Of a DNA stretch of 5,073 nt, positions 1-4,412 are shown one piece after another; the first letter of the stretch is position 1; each line of letters begins with the position of its first letter. The notes below the pieces were generated by a model. It made no database searches. It saw nothing but the letters and a program-made list of their open reading frames with translations, and was not told the DNA's origin. Position numbers and translations under genes: made by a program. Source of the stretch: an uncultured Bacteroidota bacterium (lineage in GTDB: Bacteria; Bacteroidota; Bacteroidia; B-17B0; Aurantibacillaceae); assembly GCA_937868675.1 (NCBI GenBank), contig CALMNJ010000240.1:1-5073 (forward strand), written 5' to 3'.

Positions 1-51
1 CGTGATTGCGGCGTACAAAAACGATTTTTTAAAATGGTAGATTTTTTTCAT
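1..51 (-). CDS. N-terminus of a probable exported protein (partial, runs off left edge)
   Basis: Reading the minus strand, an ATG at 51-49 opens a frame that stays open to the window edge and encodes MKKIYHFKKSFLYAAIT. Two Lys-rich patches (residues 2-3 and 8-9) followed by a hydrophobic run (SFLYAAI) look like the start of a Sec signal peptide or an N-terminal membrane anchor. The leader just before the ATG is A-rich with no Shine-Dalgarno, like the other genes here, and a promoter candidate lies 28 bases upstream (80-111). The gene is divergent from eno. Only 17 codons are visible, so the function cannot be told; the call rests on start context, signal-like composition and promoter spacing. 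The alternative is chance AT-rich sequence. Confidence 0.55.
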   Translation of the reverse strand, partial: MKKIYHFKKSFLYAAIT

Positions 52-72
52 AGTTTTTGTTTAGTGAATTTT

Positions 73-171
73 ACCCAAATAAATGTAATATTTTTAATGG
101 AGATACCCATATCGCGATTTGTTTTTTTTGGAGATTAACAAAAAAAGAGTTGTCTTACGCGTTATTTGGGT
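73..171. repeat. Inverted pair of TTATTTGGGT boxes in the divergent intergenic region
   Basis: ACCCAAATAA at 73-82 and TTATTTGGGT at 162-171 are perfect 10-base inverted copies separated by 79 bases. Each copy, read as TTATTTGGGT, points toward the gene on its own side. The left copy overlaps the -7 box proposed for the minus-strand gene; the right copy lies about 63 bases upstream of the eno -7 box. A regulator binding both sites is possible, but chance in AT-rich DNA cannot be excluded. Confidence 0.3.
80..111 (-). promoter_or_regulatory. Promoter candidate for the left-edge minus-strand gene
   Basis: On the minus strand, TACATTTA (87 down to 80) fits the Bacteroidota -7 element TAnnTTTG except for the last base. 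TATG (111 down to 108), a 3-of-4 match to the -33 element TTTG, lies exactly 20 bases upstream. The same -7 octamer and the same spacing occur before citrate synthase and before the secreted protein gene. The start codon is 28 bases downstream of the -7 box. Confidence 0.4.
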
Positions 172-216
172 TAATTAATGAGAATAAACAGTTATTCCGG
201 TCAATATTTTAAGAAC

Positions 217-233
217 GGATTTGGATTAAATCC
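217..233. promoter_or_regulatory. Operator-like palindrome just upstream of the eno -7 box
   Basis: The sequence GGATTTGGATTAAATCC contains two overlapping symmetries: GGATTT/AAATCC with a 5-base spacer, and GGATT-A-AATCC with a 1-base centre (223-233). GGATT is also directly repeated (217-221, 223-227). It lies where the spacer of the eno promoter would be and ends 1 base before the -7 box, so a bound protein would affect polymerase. This is inferred from position and symmetry only. Confidence 0.3.
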
Positions 234-234
234 C

Positions 235-242
235 TAATTTTG
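235..242 (+). promoter_or_regulatory. eno: Candidate -7 element of the eno promoter
   Basis: TAATTTTG is a full match to the Bacteroidota -7 consensus TAnnTTTG and ends 20 bases before the eno ATG, giving an expected leader of roughly 14 bases. No TTTG or TTG lies at the usual 17-23 base spacing upstream; the palindrome at 217-233 occupies part of that stretch. The missing -33 element may mean the promoter needs an activator or that the real promoter is elsewhere. Confidence 0.4.
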
Positions 243-262
243 GCACTCCGATTCAATTGCAT

Positions 263-1552
263 ATGTCATTTATCAACAATATAACGGCCCGCCAGATACT
301 TGATTCTCGCGGCAATCCCACCATCGAAGTGGACGTAGTAACAGATAACGGAGTACTTGGACGAGCTGCTGTGCCATCGGGAGCATCAACCGGAGCCCAT
401 GAAGCCGCCGAACTGCGCGACAACGACAAAAGCCTGTATCTTGGCAAAAGTGTTTACAATGCGGTAAACAATGTGAACACCGTCATACGTGAAAACCTGA
501 AAGGCGCCTACATTTTTGATCAGTCAGAAATTGACGCCCGGATGATTGAGCTGGATGGTACCAATAATAAAGCGCAACTTGGTGCCAATGCCATACTGGG
601 CGTTTCTCTGGCTGTGGCACGTGCCGCTGCCGAAGAGTCGCGATCGCCATTGTACCGTTATGTTGGCGGCGTTAATGCCAGTTTACTCCCCATTCCCATG
701 ATGAATATTCTCAACGGAGGAGCCCATGCCGATAATGGGATAGACTTTCAGGAATTTATGGTAATGCCGGTAGGTGCCGAATCGTTTAGCGAAGGATTAA
801 AAATGGGTACCGAGGTATTTCATCACTTAAAGGCTGTACTTAAATCTCAGAAGTTAAGCACCAATGTAGGTGATGAAGGTGGCTTTGCTCCGAACCTTAA
901 AAATAATGAAGATGCTATTAAGCTGGTGATTCAGGCGATTGAAAAGGCGGGTTACAAGCCGGGCGAAGATATTTACATTGCGATGGATGCCGCATCTACC
1001 GAGTTTTACCTTGAGAAAGAGAATGTTTACCATTTTAAAAAATCAACAGGTGATAAACTTACACCCGAACAAATGGTGAGTTTCTGGGCCGACTGGTGCA
1101 AAAAATATCCCATCATTTCAATTGAAGACGGACTTGCTGAAGACGACTGGGATGGCTGGAAAAAATTAACCGGGACCCTGGGCGATAAAGTACAACTGGT
1201 TGGCGATGATCTTTTTGTAACCAATGTTTCGCGCCTTAGTCAGGGAATCAATACTGGTGTTGGAAACTCTATACTTGTAAAAGTAAACCAGATTGGCTCG
1301 CTTACCGAAACGATAAACGCCGTTCAACTGGCTCAGACAAACAGCTATACCTCTGTAATGAGTCATCGTAGCGGTGAAACCGAGGATACAACAATTGCCG
1401 ATTTGGCTGTTGCTCTGAGCTGCGGGCAGATAAAAACCGGCGCTCCTTCACGTACCGATCGTGTGGCGAAATACAATCAGCTCCTCCGCATCGAAGAGCA
1501 ATTGGGTAATTCCGCCCGTTACCTTGGAAAATCGTTCCGTTTTGCAAGATAA
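263..1552 (+). CDS. eno: Enolase (phosphopyruvate hydratase)
   Basis: Enolase is a cytoplasmic Mg-dependent enzyme that converts 2-phosphoglycerate to phosphoenolpyruvate in glycolysis and works in reverse in gluconeogenesis. The 429-residue product has the usual bacterial length and all expected landmarks: the N-terminal ILDSRGNPT signature (12-20), the mobile loop SGASTG with Ser42, His155 in GGAH, Glu164 in QEFM, the catalytic acid Glu205 in GDEGG, metal ligands Asp242 (MDAASTE), Glu288 (SIEDG) and the Asp315/316 pair (GDDLFVTN), the catalytic base Lys340 (ILVKVNQIG), the SHRSGETED loop (367-375) with His368, and Lys391 in KTGAPSRTDR. The frame also opens at a TTG at 257, but ATG 263 gives the standard enolase start (MSFINNITAR). 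There is no Shine-Dalgarno. A -7 element lies at 235-242. Citrate synthase follows 75 bases downstream on the same strand. No key residue is missing. Confidence 0.98.
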   Translation: MSFINNITARQILDSRGNPTIEVDVVTDNGVLGRAAVPSGASTGAHEAAELRDNDKSLYLGKSVYNAVNNVNTVIRENLKGAYIFDQSEIDARMIELDGTNNKAQLGANAILGVSLAVARAAAEESRSPLYRYVGGVNASLLPIPMMNILNGGAHADNGIDFQEFMVMPVGAESFSEGLKMGTEVFHHLKAVLKSQKLSTNVGDEGGFAPNLKNNEDAIKLVIQAIEKAGYKPGEDIYIAMDAASTEFYLEKENVYHFKKSTGDKLTPEQMVSFWADWCKKYPIISIEDGLAEDDWDGWKKLTGTLGDKVQLVGDDLFVTNVSRLSQGINTGVGNSILVKVNQIGSLTETINAVQLAQTNSYTSVMSHRSGETEDTTIADLAVALSCGQIKTGAPSRTDRVAKYNQLLRIEEQLGNSARYLGKSFRFAR

Positions 1553-1572
1553 TATAAAAATAACCCCTTTGC

Positions 1573-1604
1573 TTTGTTATTTAGCATTGCGGGTATTACA
1601 TTTA
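1573..1604 (+). promoter_or_regulatory. Promoter candidate for citrate synthase
   Basis: TTTG (1573-1576) is followed after exactly 20 bases by TACATTTA (1597-1604), which fits the Bacteroidota pattern TTTG, 17-23 bases, TAnnTTTG with one mismatch in the last base. The -7 box ends 23 bases before the ATG at 1628. The element lies wholly in the 75-base gap after eno, in which I see no terminator hairpin, so citrate synthase may receive both its own transcripts and read-through from eno. Confidence 0.5.
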
Positions 1605-1627
1605 TAACATTAAAGACTCTTAATACT

Positions 1628-2956
1628 ATGGATCCGTTGAAAGAAAAGTTCAAGACCAAAGCTGATGTTCTGGCTGGTGATATAAAAGATATTATAAAAA
1701 ACCATGGCGACCTTAAGCTTGGCGAAATCACCGTAGCACAGGTTTATCAAGGGATGCGCGGTATGGTGGGGATGGTTACCGAAACATCGCGCCTTGATCC
1801 GGAAGAAGGCATCCGCTTCAGAGGCTATTCTATTCCCGAACTACGCAAGCAATTGCCAAAAGCACCCGGTGGAACAGAGCCGCTGCCCGAAGGTATTTTT
1901 TACCTGATGCTTGTGGGCGAACTGCCAACACAGGAAGACGTGACTTTTATTACCAACGAGTGGATGAAGCGAAGCAATGTGCCCAAACATGTTTTTGATG
2001 TGATTGAGGCGTTGCCTGTAGATATGCACCCCATGACGCAGTTTGTCGTGGGCATTATGGCTATGCAACGCGAATCGGTATTTGCAAAGGCTTACGCAAA
2101 AGGCATTAATAAAAAAGATTACTGGGATTATGTGTACGAGGACAGTATGAACCTGATTGCGCGCCTTCCGCGTGTGGCTGCCTACATTTATCGCCGCAAA
2201 TACAAGGGTGGTGTGCATATTGAACCCGAACCAAAACTTGATTGGGCAGCAAATTTTGCCCACATGCTGGGCTTTGAGGCATTTGATGTAAAACGCCTCA
2301 TGAGGTTGTATCTCACCATTCATGTGGATCATGAAGGCGGAAATGTTTCTGCGCATACCACGCACCTTGTAGGCTCTGCGCTTAGCGATCCATACCTGTC
2401 TTTCGCTGCCGGGATGAATGGCCTTGCCGGACCACTTCACGGACTCGCCAATCAGGAAGTGCTGAACTGGATTATGGAATTGAAGGAAAGCCTGGGTGGC
2501 GGTTTACCGACAAAAGAACAAATAGCAGAGTACATTAAGAAAACGCTTACCGAAGGAAAAGTAGTACCGGGTTACGGACATGCGGTGCTGCGCAAAACGG
2601 ATCCCCGATTTGCAGCACAACAGGATTTCTATCGAACCTACATTAAGCACGACGACATTTGTGAGATAGTGCAGATGGTTTACGAGGTGGCTCCCCCCAT
2701 TCTTGAAAGCACAGGAAAAATCAAAAACCCATGGCCCAACGTTGACGCCCACTCCGGCGCTTTGCTGGTACATTATGGTATGCACGAATATGATTTTTAT
2801 ACAGTGCTGTTTGGCGTGAGTCGTGCGTTAGGCGTTTTGGCGAGCCTAATCTGGGACAGAGCCACCGGTTCGCCAATTGAACGGCCAGGTTCGGTTACCA
2901 CGGATAATATTAAGGCTAAGATCAAAGCCGCAAAAGAGGCTGCGACAAAGGGGTAA
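1628..2956 (+). CDS. Citrate synthase, mitochondrial-like (eukaryotic-type)
   Basis: The enzyme condenses acetyl-CoA and oxaloacetate to citrate, the entry step of the TCA cycle. The 442-residue product carries the catalytic triad of the family: His271 (NGLAGPLHG), His318 (VPGYGHAVLR) and Asp373 (NVDAHSG). Substrate-binding Arg327 (TDPR), Arg399 (VSRALG) and Arg419 (ERP) are at spacings matching Arg329, Arg401 and Arg421 of pig heart enzyme, and the VDHEGGNVSAH block (233-243) is typical of the mitochondrial class. This distinguishes it from the hexameric NADH-inhibited E. coli GltA type, so dimeric assembly and lack of allosteric NADH control are expected from the family, not shown here. An upstream in-frame TTG at 1574 would add 18 residues but would overlap the promoter candidate; ATG 1628 is preferred. 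The gene ends 19 bases before a strong hairpin terminator. A gltA-like symbol would suggest the wrong subfamily, so it is left blank. Confidence 0.96.
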   Translation: MDPLKEKFKTKADVLAGDIKDIIKNHGDLKLGEITVAQVYQGMRGMVGMVTETSRLDPEEGIRFRGYSIPELRKQLPKAPGGTEPLPEGIFYLMLVGELPTQEDVTFITNEWMKRSNVPKHVFDVIEALPVDMHPMTQFVVGIMAMQRESVFAKAYAKGINKKDYWDYVYEDSMNLIARLPRVAAYIYRRKYKGGVHIEPEPKLDWAANFAHMLGFEAFDVKRLMRLYLTIHVDHEGGNVSAHTTHLVGSALSDPYLSFAAGMNGLAGPLHGLANQEVLNWIMELKESLGGGLPTKEQIAEYIKKTLTEGKVVPGYGHAVLRKTDPRFAAQQDFYRTYIKHDDICEIVQMVYEVAPPILESTGKIKNPWPNVDAHSGALLVHYGMHEYDFYTVLFGVSRALGVLASLIWDRATGSPIERPGSVTTDNIKAKIKAAKEAATKG

Positions 2957-2975
2957 ACACCCCCAACCTTGAATT

Positions 2976-3003
2976 AAAAAACCCGCAATATTGCGGGTTT
3001 TTT
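2976..3003. terminator. Bidirectional intrinsic terminator between citrate synthase and the secreted protein gene
   Basis: A perfect 28-base palindrome has a GC-rich core (ACCCGCAA paired with TTGCGGGT) centred at 2989/2990, preceded by an A run (2976-2981) and followed by a T run (2998-3005). It starts 19 bases after the citrate synthase stop. The symmetrical A and T runs give a U tract in both directions, so it can also end the minus-strand transcript of the convergent gene, whose stop is 78 bases away. Confidence 0.9.
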
Positions 3004-3024
3004 TTGTTTTAGCAATTATGATCT

Positions 3025-3066
3025 TCTGGTTCCGGAACTCAAGATTTTATTAAACCATGAACCAGA
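3025..3066. repeat. Weak inverted repeat 3' of the secreted protein gene
   Basis: TCTGGTTC (3025-3032) and GAACCAGA (3059-3066) are perfect 8-base inverted copies with a 26-base loop, and the left arm overlaps a 10-base palindrome, GTTCCGGAAC (3029-3038). The structure lies 15 bases past the stop of the minus-strand gene and could form in its 3' untranslated RNA. There is no U tract, so it is not a terminator in itself. The rest of 3004-3081 holds nothing else I can see. Confidence 0.25.
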
Positions 3067-3081
3067 TGCTCAGTAGTACTG

Positions 3082-3483
3082 TTAGTTATAAGTACAGCTT
3101 GTTAAGCTCCAGGTGACTGTACCTCCGGAGCAAGGGCCCATTGCATTGTAAGTGCCCGACGTATTATTACTATTTAATACCGGCGGGTTTGAAGTGGTAG
3201 GAAGTGAGCCAAGAAAAGAAAGCGTTACATCTACCTCACATGAAAGAGAACAGCCCGCTGGCACGGGCACTCCGGTGCTTGAATTGGCAAGCACGGTAAC
3301 ACCCGCCGCATGACCGCAAAAATTACAGGATGAGTAGTAAAAAGTTATGTCAACCACAATATCACAGGAATTATTGTTGAAGACGGTGTAGGTTTGCGCC
3401 GACGATTTTGTGGCAACTAAACTAAACAACATAACAATGGCAGCTAATATGGCCGATCTGGTAATTGATTTTTTTGTTTTCAT
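3082..3483 (-). CDS. Small Cys-rich secreted protein of unknown function
   Basis: I do not recognise a family. The 133-residue product has a clear Sec signal peptide: basic start MKTKKSITR, hydrophobic core AILAAIVMLFSLVA (11-24) and a likely signal peptidase I site after SSA (29/30), which leaves Gln at the mature N-terminus, common in Bacteroidota. The Cys is not placed for a lipobox. The mature part (about 104 residues) is rich in Ser, Thr, Asn, Gly and Val, looks all-beta, and has seven Cys (40, 53, 56, 78, 82, 118, 130), including a CxxC (SSCNFC) and a CxxxC (GCSLSC), which suggests disulfides or metal binding outside the cytoplasm; seven being odd, one may stay free. It lacks a visible type IX secretion C-terminal domain. 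The gene stands alone, with its own promoter candidate (3509-3540), an A-rich leader without Shine-Dalgarno, and a terminator shared with citrate synthase. A real gene is likely because of the signal peptide and promoter. Confidence 0.85.
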   Translation of the reverse strand: MKTKKSITRSAILAAIVMLFSLVATKSSAQTYTVFNNNSCDIVVDITFYYSSCNFCGHAAGVTVLANSSTGVPVPAGCSLSCEVDVTLSFLGSLPTTSNPPVLNSNNTSGTYNAMGPCSGGTVTWSLTSCTYN

Positions 3484-3508
3484 GATTTTGGTTTTTTAAT
3501 GGTTGGTA

Positions 3509-3540
3509 TAAATGTAAATGGGGACGTAGCGAAAACCAAA
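3509..3540 (-). promoter_or_regulatory. Promoter candidate for the secreted protein gene
   Basis: On the minus strand TTTG (3540 down to 3537) is followed after exactly 20 bases by TACATTTA (3516 down to 3509). This is the same pair of boxes, at the same spacing, as the citrate synthase promoter candidate, and the shared match extends one base further to TACATTTAT. The -7 box ends 25 bases before the ATG. Confidence 0.5.
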
Positions 3541-3642
3541 TTTCCGGCCTCTTCTTTTTGAACAGGCACAATGTATTGAAAAGCCCGGAATCCCTTACCC
3601 CCTGAGATCAACAGAGGTTATTAACGGAGATATCAACTCGAC

Positions 3643-3656
3643 CTAAACAAGTTTAG
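3643..3656. promoter_or_regulatory. Short palindrome, possible operator
   Basis: CTAAAC (3643-3648) and GTTTAG (3651-3656) are perfect inverted 6-base arms around a 2-base centre. This size and symmetry suit a dimeric regulator, and the site lies between two divergent promoter candidates, but about 130 bases from either. No regulator is encoded nearby, and a match of this size can arise by chance. Confidence 0.2.
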
Positions 3657-3787
3657 ATGCAGACGATATTTGATTTACCGATGTTGAAATTAAACATTCA
3701 AAGAAGATATCTGCTGTGTTTATTCGACATTAGAATATAAAAAGCGACCCAATGAACGTAACCGGATGAAAAAACGAGGCTCCGGCA

Positions 3788-3819
3788 TTTGGGCGTTCAT
3801 GTTGGTCACCTTATCTTTA
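3788..3819 (+). promoter_or_regulatory. Promoter candidate for the glutathione peroxidase gene
   Basis: TTTG (3788-3791) is followed after exactly 20 bases by TATCTTTA (3812-3819), which fits TAnnTTTG apart from the last base. The box ends 15 bases before ATG 3835. The spacing is identical to that before citrate synthase and the secreted protein gene. Its position downstream of the alternative ATG at 3766 argues that 3835 is the real start. Confidence 0.5.
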
Positions 3820-3834
3820 CTAAAAACAGAACGT

Positions 3835-4410
3835 ATGAAAAATCCGATACTGCGAATAGCCAGCCTGCTTGGCATCTCTTTTTCCTTTCTAACCTCGTTC
3901 ACTACCGATAAGCTGATTACACGCAGGGCTTATTCGGGTGCTAAAAATATTTACGAGTTTACTATGCGAACCATTGATGGTAAAGAGTTGAGCTTTTCGC
4001 AATTCAAAGGCAAAAAAATACTGATTGTGAATGTAGCCAGCGAGTGCGGTTACACGCCACAGTATAAGCCGTTGCAGGAACTGCATGAGAAGTATGGAAA
4101 CAAAGTGCAGATCATTGGATTTCCGGCAAATAATTTTGGAGCCCAGGAACCCGGGAGCAATGAGGAAATTAAGGGCTTTTGCACCAAAAATTATGGGGTA
4201 ACATTTCAAATGATGGAAAAAATCAGCGTGAAGGGCGACGACATGCATCCCTTATATAAATGGCTTAGCAATAAGGAGGAAAACGGTACCTGTAACGATG
4301 CGCCGAAATGGAATTTTTGCAAATACCTGATTGATGAGAATGGCCGGATCCTTAAATTTTTTGGGAGCAAAGTAGATCCCATGAGTCCTGAGATTACATC
4401 ACTTTTGTAA
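3835..4410 (+). CDS. Glutathione peroxidase family thiol peroxidase (two-Cys type) with N-terminal export or anchor segment
   Basis: Members of this family reduce hydrogen peroxide and organic hydroperoxides. In the 191-residue product the catalytic tetrad is visible: Cys71 in NVASECGYTPQY, Gln105 in FGAQEPG, and Trp159-Asn160 in KWNF. The active-site residue is Cys, not selenocysteine. Cys116 in FCTKNYGVTF matches the resolving Cys of yeast Gpx3 (Cys36/Cys82, nearly the same separation), so thioredoxin is the more likely reductant than glutathione despite the family name. Residues 1-25 (MKNPILRIAS, then a hydrophobic run to about 22) look like an uncleaved anchor or signal peptide; no lipobox is present, so the protein may act in the periplasm or at the membrane. 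Starting at ATG 3766 would add 23 residues, but the promoter candidate lies inside that extension. The gene converges on rsmE with 2 bases between stop codons. Confidence 0.93.
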   Translation: MKNPILRIASLLGISFSFLTSFTTDKLITRRAYSGAKNIYEFTMRTIDGKELSFSQFKGKKILIVNVASECGYTPQYKPLQELHEKYGNKVQIIGFPANNFGAQEPGSNEEIKGFCTKNYGVTFQMMEKISVKGDDMHPLYKWLSNKEENGTCNDAPKWNFCKYLIDENGRILKFFGSKVDPMSPEITSLL

Positions 4411-4412
4411 GA

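Larger units (their letters stand above)
3484..3834. other. 351-base divergent intergenic region
   Basis: This stretch separates the divergently transcribed secreted protein gene and the peroxidase gene. It holds the minus-strand promoter candidate (3509-3540), a small palindrome (3643-3656) and the plus-strand promoter candidate (3788-3819). An in-frame ATG at 3766 would extend the peroxidase upstream, but I treat that part as non-coding. In about 3541-3765 I see no convincing gene, tRNA or structured RNA. Confidence 0.6.

Noticed and set aside
1..138. Plus-strand frame open from the window edge to a stop at 136
   Set aside because: The translation is dominated by Phe, Ile and Val from T-rich DNA with no motif, and it overlaps the better-supported minus-strand gene start and promoter.
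257..262. TTG start for enolase giving two extra residues
   Set aside because: ATG 263 yields the standard enolase N-terminus; the extra residues have no counterpart in the family.
1302..1547. 81-codon open frame on the minus strand
   Set aside because: Antisense to the conserved C-terminal barrel of enolase; no independent support.
1841..2440. 199-codon open frame on the minus strand
   Set aside because: It lies entirely antisense to the catalytic core of citrate synthase, has no recognisable domain, signal or start context, and is explained by codon bias of the real gene.
3542..3590. TTCCGG / CCGGAA inverted repeat
   Set aside because: Six-base arms 37 bases apart are expected by chance, and there is no promoter element or U tract tied to them.
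3889..4248. 119-codon open frame on the minus strand
   Set aside because: Antisense to the peroxidase active-site region, with no promoter or domain.
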